Shown here piece after piece: positions 1 through 8,011 of a stretch of 64,000 nt of DNA (position 1 is its first letter; each line of letters opens with the position of its first letter). A program made the translations under genes and the position numbers. The notes below the pieces were generated by a model that saw nothing but the letters and a program-made list of their open reading frames with translations, was not told where the DNA came from and did no database searches. Source of the stretch: Flavobacteriales bacterium UBA5040 (GTDB lineage Bacteria > Bacteroidota > Bacteroidia > Flavobacteriales > Weeksellaceae); NCBI GenBank assembly GCA_002415135.1, contig DIBY01000016.1, positions 1 through 64,000 of the forward strand, written 5' to 3'.

Positions 1-28
1 GCGCGTCTACCAATTCCGCCAGCCGGGC
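1..28 (-). tRNA. tRNA-Leu, 5' end only (runs off the window)
   Basis: Read on the minus strand from base 28, the sequence starts GCCCGGCTGGCGGAATTGG and continues TAGACGCGC. This is the acceptor 5' strand, the position 8-9 linker and the D-arm start of a bacterial leucine tRNA. The anticodon and 3' half lie outside the window, so the isoacceptor cannot be named. Confidence 0.85.
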
Positions 29-144
29 TCTTTTTAAATTGGTGTGCAAATATAGAATTATTTTTTAATTTAAGGAAAATTATTTACTAAAATTTCCAAC
101 ATTTTCTCAGTAAACATCGGTTAGTATCGCTAACTATTTGATTA

Positions 145-909
145 TCAAAACTGCAGTTCCAGTCCATCATAGGCAAGACGAACATTATCGGGAAGCTCTT
201 GTTCTAATACATCGTGTAATCCTAAATGATGCGAGATATGCGTTAAATATAATTTCTTGGGTTTCAATTCTTCGAAGAGTTCCAAAGCCTGTGGTAGAAT
301 AAAATGAGCAGGATGGAGCTCCTCTCTACGAATGCAATTCAGAATCAAGTAATCCAGATCTTGTAACTTTCCTTTCTCCTGATCAGAAATAAAACTGGCA
401 TCTGTAATGTAAGCGAGTTTTTTAAATTTGAATCCTAAAATCTTTATTTTCGAATGCATTACTTCCACTGGAATAATCTCAGTTCCGAAAATTGAAAAAG
501 TATCATCGATTTCATGCAGGTCAAAAGACGGCGCACCCGGATATTTTACATCTGAAAAAGCATAAGGGAATCTCGCTCTCACTTCGTCTCCTACTCTCTT
601 CTGACAATAAAGATCAATGTTTTTTCTATTTTTAAAAATTAAGGGACGTAAATCGTCCAGGCCAATCACGTGGTCATTATGCTCGTGCGTCAGGAGAACA
701 GCATCGACTTGCTCTTCGCTATTGTCGAGCATTTGCATTCGAAAATCAGGTCCGCAATCGATTAGAATCTTTTTTCCAGAATCGGTAGTGACCAAAGCGG
801 AGGAACGGAAACGTTTATCTTTTGGGTTGAGTGAGGTGCAAACCTCGCAGTGACAGGCAATAACGGGAACTCCTTGCGATGTTCCACTTCCTAAAAATTT
901 CAACTTCAT
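145..909 (-). CDS. MBL-fold metallo-hydrolase (PhnP-like phosphodiesterase family)
   Basis: This 254-residue cytosolic protein has a metallo-beta-lactamase fold. The N-terminal strand MKLKFLGSGTSQGVP is followed by a CxCxxC cluster (Cys19/21/24), as in PhnP-type enzymes. Metal-binding HEHNDH is at residues 75-80, and late histidines lie in YLTHISHHLGLHD. PhnP family members hydrolyse cyclic phosphodiesters such as phosphoribosyl 1,2-cyclic phosphate. No phosphonate genes are nearby, so the substrate is unknown. It diverges from the gene at 957 across a 47-base gap. The ATG start at 909 gives the canonical family N-terminus. Confidence 0.85.
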   Translation of the reverse strand: MKLKFLGSGTSQGVPVIACHCEVCTSLNPKDKRFRSSALVTTDSGKKILIDCGPDFRMQMLDNSEEQVDAVLLTHEHNDHVIGLDDLRPLIFKNRKNIDLYCQKRVGDEVRARFPYAFSDVKYPGAPSFDLHEIDDTFSIFGTEIIPVEVMHSKIKILGFKFKKLAYITDASFISDQEKGKLQDLDYLILNCIRREELHPAHFILPQALELFEELKPKKLYLTHISHHLGLHDVLEQELPDNVRLAYDGLELQF

Positions 910-926
910 TTTTTTTGATGTTGGTT

Positions 927-934
927 TAATTTTG
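927..934 (+). promoter_or_regulatory. Bacteroidota -7 promoter element (TAATTTTG)
   Basis: It matches the TAnnTTTG consensus. Transcription would start near 941, leaving a short leader before the TTG at 957. This supports a start at 957 or 963 rather than further upstream, where an in-frame stop lies at 936. No good TTG -33 box is visible. Confidence 0.5.
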
Positions 935-956
935 GTAAATTTACAAAAAATTAGAA

Positions 957-2393
957 TTGCCCGTGACTCCTCAGAAACTTACCCCAAAACAAAAAGCTTT
1001 AGCGATTAATTTAGACCCCAACATTTACGGTACTTTTGCCGAAATTGGTGCGGGTCAGGAAACTGTTCGCCATTTCTTTAGAGCGGGAGGTGCTTCCCAA
1101 ACTATTGCAAAAGCCATGTCTGCTTACGACAAGGATTTCAGTGATGCAATTTATGGTAGAGAAGCCAAGAATAGATATGTTACGCAAAACAGGCTTCGCA
1201 AGATGTTGCGCTATGAAGTTTCATTGATAGAAGAACGCGTGTCGCGCGAGGCTTGTCCGGGCAGAAAATTCTTTTCTTATGCCAATACAGTAACGACCAT
1301 TAATTTCGATAAGACCATGAGAGGTCATGGTTGGGTTGGACTTCGTTTTCAGTTGGATGAGAATGAAGATTACAACGAAATTGTGCTGCATGTAAAATTC
1401 AATGAAAATGATGCAACGTTACAGCAGGAAACCTTAGGAAGCCTGGGTGTCAATCTGATTTATGGAGCTTTCAATTATGCTGATAATCCACGCCGGATGA
1501 TTAATTCATTGCTGGATGATGTTTCTAAAGACAATATTGAGATCGATATGATCGACTTTAGTGGACCCGCTTTCTCCTATGTTGATAATCGTTTGATGAG
1601 TCTTCAACTGGTGAAAAATGGAATGACCGACGCCGTGATTTTCAATTCAGAAGGAAATAACATGTTACCTGCAGATATTCTTTACAGAAAAAATATTTTT
1701 GCGGTACGTGGAAGTTTTCGTCCTGTAACTTTGGTCAACACTGATATGTTTGAGAAGGGTTTAGATCTTTTCAAGAAAGATTGGGGCTGTAGTGAAGAAG
1801 AGACTGAAGTTTTGTTCGAAATCACCATTGCCAATTTAAGAGCCGCTGGTGATATTGATGAACGGGACTTTTTAGACCGCGTAGATGTCTTAGGGAAACT
1901 GGGATACACTGTTATCATTTCTAACTTCTCTGAATATTATCGACTGATCGACTATTTTGCACCCTATACCAACGGAAAAATTGGAGTAGCCATGGGCGTC
2001 AATAATATGCTGGATGTTTTTGATGAGAATTACTACGAAAATCTTTCAGGTGGAATTTTGGAAGCTTTTGGTAAGTTTTTCAGAAAAGGAATGCGGGTTT
2101 ATCTTTATCCGTATAAAGATCCTGAGACTCATGAGTTATTAACCGCCAATAATTTGAAAGTAAATGACAGTTTGAAAGAGTTGTACAAATACTTTAAACT
2201 CAATAAAAGAATTGTTGATATTCAAAATTACAATCCAGATTATTCTGAGATCTATTCCCGAACCATCCTCGATAAAATCGCCAATCATCTTCCAGGATGG
2301 GAAAAAGAAGTTCCGGAGGGCGTTTCAGAATTAATAAAAGAACGCGGAATGTTCGGTTACAAAGAAGAATTAAAACTAAAAGAATTTATTTAA
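957..2393 (+). CDS. Conserved Bacteroidota protein of unknown function (478 aa)
   Basis: This long cytosolic protein has no signal peptide or membrane segment. I recognise it as a highly conserved Bacteroidota protein (N-terminal part includes FAEIGAGQETVRHFFRAGG) that databases label inconsistently; I know of no demonstrated function. Visible features are a Gly-rich N-terminal segment near residues 25-45 and alternating alpha/beta sequence throughout. No ATG is available at the 5' end. TTG at 957 (MPVTPQKLTPKQ) or GTG at 963 are the only reasonable starts, bounded by a stop at 936 and a promoter-like element at 927-934. The GAF gene follows after 10 bases and is probably co-transcribed. Confidence 0.85.
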   Translation: MPVTPQKLTPKQKALAINLDPNIYGTFAEIGAGQETVRHFFRAGGASQTIAKAMSAYDKDFSDAIYGREAKNRYVTQNRLRKMLRYEVSLIEERVSREACPGRKFFSYANTVTTINFDKTMRGHGWVGLRFQLDENEDYNEIVLHVKFNENDATLQQETLGSLGVNLIYGAFNYADNPRRMINSLLDDVSKDNIEIDMIDFSGPAFSYVDNRLMSLQLVKNGMTDAVIFNSEGNNMLPADILYRKNIFAVRGSFRPVTLVNTDMFEKGLDLFKKDWGCSEEETEVLFEITIANLRAAGDIDERDFLDRVDVLGKLGYTVIISNFSEYYRLIDYFAPYTNGKIGVAMGVNNMLDVFDENYYENLSGGILEAFGKFFRKGMRVYLYPYKDPETHELLTANNLKVNDSLKELYKYFKLNKRIVDIQNYNPDYSEIYSRTILDKIANHLPGWEKEVPEGVSELIKERGMFGYKEELKLKEFI

Positions 2394-2403
2394 AAAAAAT
2401 ACA

Positions 2404-2853
2404 ATGTCAGAAATAAAAAAACGTCTTTCAATCATACTGGAAAGTCCGAAAGATAATACAGAAGAGAAGCTTCAAAAAGTTTGTCATCTACTCGACCAGG
2501 AAATCTCCTACTTTAACTGGACCGGTTTTTATTTTAAAAACGGAGATAAAGAAGAATTGATTTTAGGACCTTATGTTGGAGCTCCAACAGATCATACCAT
2601 TATTCCTTACGGAAAAGGAATTTGTGGCCAAGTAGCAGTTTCAAATGAAACTTTCGTGGTTCCTGATGTTCATGAGCAAGATAATTACTTAAGTTGTTCC
2701 ATCGACACCAAAGCAGAAATCGTAGTTCCTATTATGAAGGATGGTCAAAATCTTGGTCAAATTGATATTGATTCTCACAAAGTAGATCCATTCACCGATG
2801 AAGATCGTGAAATGTTAGAATGGCTTTGTGCAGAAATTGCGAAGATTATGTAA
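2404..2853 (+). CDS. GAF-domain protein, free methionine-R-sulfoxide reductase (YebR) type
   Basis: A single GAF domain of 149 residues resembles fRMsr/YebR, which reduces free methionine-(R)-sulfoxide. The conserved blocks GKGICG (Cys74), VPDVH and YLSCSIDTKAEIVVPI (Cys98) and GQIDIDSHK are present. The spacing Cys74-Cys98 (24 residues) equals E. coli Cys94-Cys118, so the catalytic and one resolving Cys are kept. The third redox Cys (E. coli Cys84, ten residues before Cys94) is His64 here. Activity is therefore likely but with a two-Cys cycle. It lies directly downstream of the 478-residue gene, and a strong bidirectional terminator follows. Confidence 0.8.
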   Translation: MSEIKKRLSIILESPKDNTEEKLQKVCHLLDQEISYFNWTGFYFKNGDKEELILGPYVGAPTDHTIIPYGKGICGQVAVSNETFVVPDVHEQDNYLSCSIDTKAEIVVPIMKDGQNLGQIDIDSHKVDPFTDEDREMLEWLCAEIAKIM

Positions 2854-2871
2854 TCAAATTTGATTAAATAA

Positions 2872-2906
2872 AAAAAGTGTGGATTTTTAGAGAGTCCACA
2901 CTTTTT
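2872..2906. terminator. Bidirectional intrinsic terminator
   Basis: The stem AAAAAGTGTGGA / TCCACACTTTTT has an 11-base loop. It lies between the convergent GAF and GNAT genes, with a T-run on either strand. Confidence 0.85.
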
Positions 2907-2922
2907 GTTTTTAGTAAGTTTT

Positions 2923-3393
2923 TTATTCCGCCAAGTCAGCGATTCCTTTTCCATCTAAACGGTAAACCGTCCATTCATCCATTGGTTTTGCTTGCAGTGA
3001 TTCGTAGAAGTCGATGGCAGGTTGATTCCAGTTGAGAACCGACCACTCCATTCTTCCGCAGTTTTCTGCTTTGGCGATTTTCGTGAGTTCAATAAGCAAA
3101 GTTTTTCCGTATCCTTTGCCGCGGTGTTTCGGTTCTACGTAAAGGTCTTCTAAGTACAAACCTGGTTTTCCTACAAAAGTGGAAAAATTATAGAAATACA
3201 GGGCGAATCCAGCTGGAATTCCATTTTCCTCCCCGATGATCACATGGGCGAAATTTTTTATAAATATATTTTCCTGAAGTTCTTCTACGGAAGTCACAAC
3301 CTCGTCTTCCATTTTTTCGTAAACGGCTAGTTTTTTAATAAGATCAAAAATGATTGGAGTATCTGCAGGCGTGGCTTTTCTAATGGTGAACAT
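2923..3393 (-). CDS. GNAT N-acetyltransferase, diamine/spermidine (SSAT-like) family
   Basis: This 156-residue GNAT enzyme starts MFTIRKATPADTPIIFDLIKK. The acetyl-CoA binding motif A is LYLEDLYVEPKHRGKGYGK (R/Q-x-x-G-x-G/A form RGKGYG), followed by WSVLNWNQPAIDFYESLQA (motif B). The pattern PGLYLEDLYV and WNxxAIxFYxSLxA is that of the spermidine/spermine N1-acetyltransferase and thialysine acetyltransferase group, so a small amine is the probable acceptor. It is monocistronic, with its 3' end at the shared terminator. Confidence 0.85.
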   Translation of the reverse strand: MFTIRKATPADTPIIFDLIKKLAVYEKMEDEVVTSVEELQENIFIKNFAHVIIGEENGIPAGFALYFYNFSTFVGKPGLYLEDLYVEPKHRGKGYGKTLLIELTKIAKAENCGRMEWSVLNWNQPAIDFYESLQAKPMDEWTVYRLDGKGIADLAE

Positions 3394-3460
3394 TTCTTTT
3401 TAATTTTAATAGTCAAAGTTAATAATTTTAAGAGAATTTTATTTAAAAAATCCCATCGTA

Positions 3461-3556
3461 ACTAGCCGCGATTGAACGGCCTGTTTGAGCTATTTTTTCG
3501 GTGTTGGCAAATGCGGCGCCAAAAAAAGCGAGTAGTGAAAGCGGGATTAAGCTCCT
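3461..3556 (+). repeat. Dispersed intergenic repeat, copy A
   Basis: This copy runs from CTAGCCGCGAT to GCGGGATTAAGCTCCTA. It aligns along its length with copy F at 60354-60450 (CTAGCCCCGAT to GCGGGAGTAAGCTTCTA) and more distantly with copies B, C, D and E. It is non-coding and sits between two leftward genes. Confidence 0.7.
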
Positions 3557-3589
3557 AAAAAAAACCTCCAGAAAAAATTCTGAAGGTTT
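3557..3589 (-). terminator. Intrinsic terminator of the E2 gene
   Basis: On the minus strand the stem is AAACCTTCAGAA / TTCTGGAGGTTT with one mismatch, followed by a run of Ts. It lies 25 bases after the stop codon at 3615. Confidence 0.85.
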
Positions 3590-3614
3590 GTTATATATTT
3601 TTATCTGCGGAAAA

Positions 3615-4958
3615 TTATATCTCCGTATTCATATCCCAGTTTTGAAGATAATCGTGAACATGTTTCAGGAACATTCCACCTAACGAACCATCTACTACAC
3701 GGTGATCGTAAGAATGTGACATGAACATTAAATTACGGATCGCAATCACGTCGCCATCTTTGGTTTCTAAAACTGCAGGTTTTTTCACAATCGCTCCAAC
3801 TGCTAAAATAGCAACTTGAGGTTGTGGAATAATCGGCGTACCCATTAGGTTTCCGAAGCCTCCAACGTTGGAGATCGTGTAAGTTGCACCTTGCGTGTCT
3901 TCTGGTCTCAGTTTTTTATTTCTTGCACGGTAAGCCAAATCGTTGATCGCTTTTGCCAAACCGGAAAGAGACAATTGATCTGCATTTTTAATAACAGGAA
4001 CAATCAAATTTCCGTCTGGAAGTGCGGTTGCCATTCCGATATTGATGTTTTTCTTTTTGATGATCTTATCGCCATCTACAGAAACGTTGATCATCGGGAA
4101 GTCCTGAATTGCTTTCACAATCGCGTGAACAAAAATTGGCATATACGTCAATTTTTCACCTTCTCTCTTTTCGAAAATATCTTTATGTTTCGTTCTCCAT
4201 CTTACCACATTCGTAACATCTGATTCGATGAACGAGGTAACGTGAGGCGAAGTGTGTTTGCTTTTCACCATTGCATCAGCGATGATCTTACGAACTCTAT
4301 CCATTTGGATGATCTCGTCACCTTCATTTAATTTGATTGGTGCAGAAACTGGGGCCGCAGCTTGTGGAGCCGGACTTGGAGTTGATGCAACTGATGGTGC
4401 AGAAACTGCTTGTGGCGCTACAGGAGCAGTTCTGTTGGCAACGAATGATAATATATCTTCTTTGGTAATTCTTCCGTCTAAACCGCTTCCTTTGATGGAT
4501 TGCAATTCATTGTCAGAAATTTTTTCGTTTTGTGCGATAGATTTTACTAATGGAGATAGATATAAGTCAGAACCTTCGAAACTAGTAGAAGTTTTTGAAC
4601 TTTCCATGGCTTCTTCCAAACCTTTTACAACATCTGAATCTACATTTGGAATTTCAGTTTTTACTTCTTCCACAGATTTTGGTTCTTGAGGCTGATCTGC
4701 AACTGCATCACCAACGCCAGCAACTTCTAGAATTGCGATTGCTTCACCAATCTTAGCAACTTCATCTTTTTGTTTCAGGATTTTAATAATTTTCCCCGAA
4801 ACTGGGGTCGGAACATCAGAATCAACTTTGTCGGTTGCAATTTCTACAACGGAGTCATCTTCCTTTACGGAATCTCCTTCATTGAACATCCAACTGATAA
4901 TCGTCGCTTCCATCACGCCCTCTCCCATCGATGGAAGTAGTAATTTATATTCTGCCAT
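3615..4958 (-). CDS. Dihydrolipoamide acyltransferase (E2) of a 2-oxo-acid dehydrogenase complex
   Basis: The 447-residue E2 subunit has an N-terminal lipoyl domain (residues 1-77, lipoylated Lys44 in EIATDKVDSD) and an acidic/Pro-Ala linker. The peripheral subunit-binding domain is around residues 130-170 (LYLSPLVKSIAQNEKI to GRITKEDILSF). The C-terminal catalytic domain ends with HSYDHRVVDGSLGG, the CoA-acyltransferase HxxxDG motif. E1 and E3 genes are not adjacent. The form, with one lipoyl domain, fits the branched-chain or generic Bacteroidota type better than pyruvate E2, but the substrate is not proven. A TATCTTTG element on the minus strand (4984-4977) is a plausible promoter. lipB at 6190-6912 supplies its cofactor pathway. 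Confidence 0.9.
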   Translation of the reverse strand: MAEYKLLLPSMGEGVMEATIISWMFNEGDSVKEDDSVVEIATDKVDSDVPTPVSGKIIKILKQKDEVAKIGEAIAILEVAGVGDAVADQPQEPKSVEEVKTEIPNVDSDVVKGLEEAMESSKTSTSFEGSDLYLSPLVKSIAQNEKISDNELQSIKGSGLDGRITKEDILSFVANRTAPVAPQAVSAPSVASTPSPAPQAAAPVSAPIKLNEGDEIIQMDRVRKIIADAMVKSKHTSPHVTSFIESDVTNVVRWRTKHKDIFEKREGEKLTYMPIFVHAIVKAIQDFPMINVSVDGDKIIKKKNINIGMATALPDGNLIVPVIKNADQLSLSGLAKAINDLAYRARNKKLRPEDTQGATYTISNVGGFGNLMGTPIIPQPQVAILAVGAIVKKPAVLETKDGDVIAIRNLMFMSHSYDHRVVDGSLGGMFLKHVHDYLQNWDMNTEI

Positions 4959-5062
4959 TTTATATTTCGATTTTCACAAAGATAAAAAATTTTCCCATTA
5001 AGAAAAAACGATTTTTTAGGGCATTTTTTTGATTTTATTTCAAAAGTTTAGATTACAGTTTC

Positions 5063-5070
5063 TATCTTTG
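5063..5070 (+). promoter_or_regulatory. -7 element TATCTTTG upstream of the ABM gene
   Basis: It is an exact TAnnTTTG match ending 16 bases before the ATG at 5087. It is back to back with a similar element on the other strand (4977-4984). Confidence 0.55.
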
Positions 5071-5086
5071 ATGTTTAAATTAAATT

Positions 5087-5380
5087 ATGAAAAACCTGTA
5101 TATCGTTGCCTTGTTCCAATTCAAAGAAAGTGATTTGATGGACGCTCTGGAATTATTAAAAAAATTAGTTTTCGAAACCCGAAAAGAAGATGGTTGTATG
5201 CAATATGACCTGATCGAAGACAATAATAATAAAGGAGTTTTCTTTATTGTTGAACTTTGGGAAAGTGAAGAGCATCACCATCAACACAATGGCAGCGATC
5301 ATTTGATGAATTTCAGAAATCAGTCTGCTTCAATGTTAGAGAAATCAGCACAAGTCTATAAAGGTTATAAAACGTTTTAA
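5087..5380 (+). CDS. Antibiotic biosynthesis monooxygenase (ABM) domain protein
   Basis: This 97-residue dimeric ferredoxin-like ABM-fold protein has the typical pattern MKNLYIVALFQFKE, EDGCMQYDLIED, FFIVELWESEEHHHQH and a final Tyr/Phe strand. Family members include YgiN-type quinol monooxygenases and haem-degrading enzymes. The haem-binding Asn/Trp set of IsdG is not evident, so a quinol or unknown substrate is more likely. The stop is two bases before the next start, so it is translationally linked to the deformylase-like gene. Confidence 0.8.
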   Translation: MKNLYIVALFQFKESDLMDALELLKKLVFETRKEDGCMQYDLIEDNNNKGVFFIVELWESEEHHHQHNGSDHLMNFRNQSASMLEKSAQVYKGYKTF

Positions 5381-5382
5381 TC

Positions 5383-6000
5383 ATGAAAAAGGTTTCCTTA
5401 TTGCTGGTCTTATTTTCTGTTTTCGTTTTTTCTCAAAAATATACAAAGTCAGAAATTTCACGTATTACAGAAGGAACTATCGATTCAGCCCTGCCTATTT
5501 TCCAAACCTCTGATTCTTTGCAACATCGGGTTTTACTAGATCAATCGATTGACGTAAATCCAAAAGATTCGTACACAAAGATTCTGGTCAACCGAATGAA
5601 ATTAGCACTTATTGCTACAGGCAGCGGTGTCGGAATTGCTGCACCACAAGTTGGAATTAATAGAAATATCATTTGGGCAAAACGGTTTGATAAAGAGGGA
5701 AACCCGCTGGAATATTTTATTAATCCGAAAATTCTTTGGCGATCGGAAGTTTTGAATTTTGGTCCGGAAGGTGATTTATCAATCGAAGTTTTCAGAGATT
5801 ACTTTTATAGAAGTCAAGTTATTCAATTAGAATACTTCGATTTAAAGGGAAAGAAACACACAGAAATTGTGGAAGGTTTCACGGCAGTCATTCTGCAGCA
5901 CGAAATCGATCATCTTTCTGGGATTTTGATTTCTGATAAAATTGAAGATCAGAAAATGAAGACTTTCGAAAAAGTGGAATTGTTTAAAGAAATACGATAG
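5383..6000 (+). CDS. Secreted peptide-deformylase-like protein with altered metal site
   Basis: The 205-residue protein has a signal peptide (residues 1-18, ending VFVFSQ) and a peptide deformylase domain. Motif 1 GVGIAAPQ is at residues 82-89 and motif 3 HEIDH at 173-177. Motif 2, normally EGCLS, reads EGDLS at 129-133: the metal-ligand Cys is Asp131. Deformylase acts on N-formyl-Met in the cytoplasm, so an exported copy with a changed ligand is unlikely to be the housekeeping enzyme. Asp could still bind metal. It is co-transcribed with the ABM gene. Confidence 0.8.
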   Translation: MKKVSLLLVLFSVFVFSQKYTKSEISRITEGTIDSALPIFQTSDSLQHRVLLDQSIDVNPKDSYTKILVNRMKLALIATGSGVGIAAPQVGINRNIIWAKRFDKEGNPLEYFINPKILWRSEVLNFGPEGDLSIEVFRDYFYRSQVIQLEYFDLKGKKHTEIVEGFTAVILQHEIDHLSGILISDKIEDQKMKTFEKVELFKEIR

Positions 6001-6030
6001 AAAATCAATCTTTTTGAAAACGCAAAATTA

Positions 6031-6172
6031 TTTTACCGCAAAAGAGGCAAAAGATCTTTATAATGAATGGTAAAAAAGAATTTCAGAAGGTTGCAAAATG
6101 TAAGACTCTCCGTATTTTGCAAACTTTTGAACAGCGTATTAAAATAAAATTTTTGGATCTTTTGCGGTAAAA
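6031..6172. repeat. Large inverted-repeat element between convergent genes
   Basis: The outer arms are TTTTACCGCAAAAG (6031-6044) and its exact complement CTTTTGCGGTAAAA (6159-6172). An inner stem TTGCAAAAT / ATTTTGCAA lies inside. It fills the spacer between two convergent genes, carries no ORF, and ends in an A-run on the plus strand. It could serve as a terminator for lipB, or it could be a small mobile palindromic repeat. Confidence 0.7.
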
Positions 6173-6189
6173 AAAAAACTTTTAAAACA

Positions 6190-6912
6190 CTAAACAATCT
6201 GAGCTTCAAAAACGTCACAGAAATGTTTTTTAATTTTCTCTTTCACTTCAGCCATTTCCTCTTCTGAAAATTCCCGTTCTAATTCTCTTTGCAAAGAAGT
6301 CACTCCTTTATCTTTAATTCCGCACGCAATAATATATTCAAAGTACCGCAGATCAGTATTCACATTCAACGCCAAACCATGCATGGTTACCCATTTGGAG
6401 GTCTTCACACCCATCGCACAAATTTTTCGGGCGTAAGGTTTTCCGACATCCAGCCAAACTCCGGTTTCGCCTTCACTTCTCTCCCCTTTCAAACCATATT
6501 CTGCAATGACCCGAATAATCACTTCTTCTAAATTTCGCATGTACAGAAAAATATCAGATTTAAAATTATCCAGATCCAAAATCGGATAACCTACAATCTG
6601 TCCGAAACCGTGATACGTAATATCTCCACCACGATTGGTCTTCACAAAAGTCGCATTGATTTCTTCTAACTTTTTAGCATTTGCCAGCATATTATGGTCG
6701 TCCCCAGATTTACCGATCGTATAAACATGCGGATGTTCTACAAACAATAAATAATTCGGAGTTTCTGTCTGTTCATCGTCAGTTCGGTTGCGATTCTCCA
6801 ATTTCAAATCGATGATTTCCTTCATCAATTTCTCCTGAAATTCAAACGCCGGCTCATAATCCATCAAACCTAATTCCTGAAACTGCAAAATTCTATTCTG
6901 TGTGCTTGTCAT
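6190..6912 (-). CDS. lipB: Octanoyltransferase LipB
   Basis: LipB transfers octanoate from acyl carrier protein to lipoyl domains such as that of the E2 at 3615. The 240-residue sequence has the family blocks RGGDITYHGFGQIVGYPILDL, ARKICAMGVK (catalytic Lys163) and YFEYIIACGIKDKGVTSL (catalytic Cys197). It is leftward, 245 bases after trpA with a repeat in between, and probably has its own transcription start or is read through from trp. Confidence 0.95.
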   Translation of the reverse strand: MTSTQNRILQFQELGLMDYEPAFEFQEKLMKEIIDLKLENRNRTDDEQTETPNYLLFVEHPHVYTIGKSGDDHNMLANAKKLEEINATFVKTNRGGDITYHGFGQIVGYPILDLDNFKSDIFLYMRNLEEVIIRVIAEYGLKGERSEGETGVWLDVGKPYARKICAMGVKTSKWVTMHGLALNVNTDLRYFEYIIACGIKDKGVTSLQRELEREFSEEEMAEVKEKIKKHFCDVFEAQIV

Positions 6913-6969
6913 TTTATTTTACTTTTTTGGGCAATCCCCTCGTTGCCTTTGCTGAGCCACGCTAACTCG

Positions 6970-7085
6970 GGTCGGGCTATCCGTTACAATCTTTTTGTTT
7001 TCTTTCGCCATTTCCCGAACTCGCCTTTGAGGCGAATTCCTACAAAACAAAAAGGATTTCCACTGCTATCCCTATTGCGAGATCC
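6970..7085 (-). repeat. Dispersed intergenic repeat, copy B
   Basis: On the minus strand it runs from CGCAATAGGGATAGCAGTGG through AAATCCTTTTT and AAAAAGATTG to ACGGATAGCCCGACC. The core AATCCTTTTT ... AAAAAGATTG is shared with copy C. It contains a small internal hairpin (TCGCC/GGCGA at about 7021-7035). It separates trpA from lipB, in the opposite orientation to copy C. Confidence 0.7.
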
Positions 7086-7157
7086 TGCTTCTAATTAAAT
7101 TCTGTTTAAAATTAAACCAGATACTTCCTCGATTTTTTCCTCTACAAATTTATAAAA

Positions 7158-7913
7158 TTAATTTTGTATGCTACGAATAAAATCTTCTCCTTTCTTTGAC
7201 CAGTCTTCATTATTCAGCAAAATATTTACGAAAGCAGTTCCGATAATTCCACCATCTGCTTTTTCTGTAACTTTATCAAAATCAGATTTATTCTTAATTC
7301 CAAAACCAATCATAACCGGATTTTTCAAACCTAAATTCGCAAGTCTATTAAGATATTCTTCATTGTTGATTTCTTTCGCATTATTTCCTGTTGTAGAAGA
7401 ACTTGACACCGCATACAAAAATCCGGAACTTAAAGAATCCAAATATTTAATCCTTTCATCAGAAGTTTCTGGTGTCACCAAAAAGATAAAATTCAGATTG
7501 TGTTTTTTTAAAATTGAACGGTAATTTTTTTCAAACTCTACTGGTGGCAAATCTGGTATAATCAATCCTGAAACTCCAGACTCTTTACATTCTTTGCAGA
7601 ATTCTTCAAATCCAAAACTTAAGACCGGATTAATGTATCCCATCAAAATAATCGGAATATCCATTTCTGATTTCACCGATTTCAGTTGACCCAAAAGTTC
7701 AGCGATAGTCATTCCATTTTTCAAGGCAATTTCGTGTGCTTTCTGAATCACCGGTCCATCAGCAACAGGATCAGAATAAGGCATGCCGATTTCAATATAA
7801 TCTGCCCCAGAATGTTGGATTAATTTTAAAATTTCAGTCGTGTCATTTAACTTGGGAATTCCCGCTGTGAAATATATATTGAGTTTCTTTTTCATTTTTT
7901 TATTATTTTTCAT
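7158..7913 (-). CDS. trpA: Tryptophan synthase alpha subunit
   Basis: It cleaves indole-3-glycerol phosphate to indole, which is channelled to TrpB. The 251-residue TIM barrel has the signature YIEIGMPYSDPVADGPVIQKA (catalytic Glu and Asp), MGYINPVLSFG, GLIIPDLPPVEFE and GFGIKNKSDF. The start could be the ATG at 7913 or the ATG at 7895 (MKKKLNIYFTAGIP), which better matches family N-termini. It is the last trp gene, 198 bases behind trpB with repeat copy C between them. Confidence 0.95.
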   Translation of the reverse strand: MKNNKKMKKKLNIYFTAGIPKLNDTTEILKLIQHSGADYIEIGMPYSDPVADGPVIQKAHEIALKNGMTIAELLGQLKSVKSEMDIPIILMGYINPVLSFGFEEFCKECKESGVSGLIIPDLPPVEFEKNYRSILKKHNLNFIFLVTPETSDERIKYLDSLSSGFLYAVSSSSTTGNNAKEINNEEYLNRLANLGLKNPVMIGFGIKNKSDFDKVTEKADGGIIGTAFVNILLNNEDWSKKGEDFIRSIQN

Positions 7914-8011
7914 AAGGTTGAAACCCTATTCTTAATTAAATCGCCCGGTTGGGACTTTGATAACAAGATCAATTTTGTTTTATATCTGCCTTTTAATGTA
8001 CAGCGAAAATT

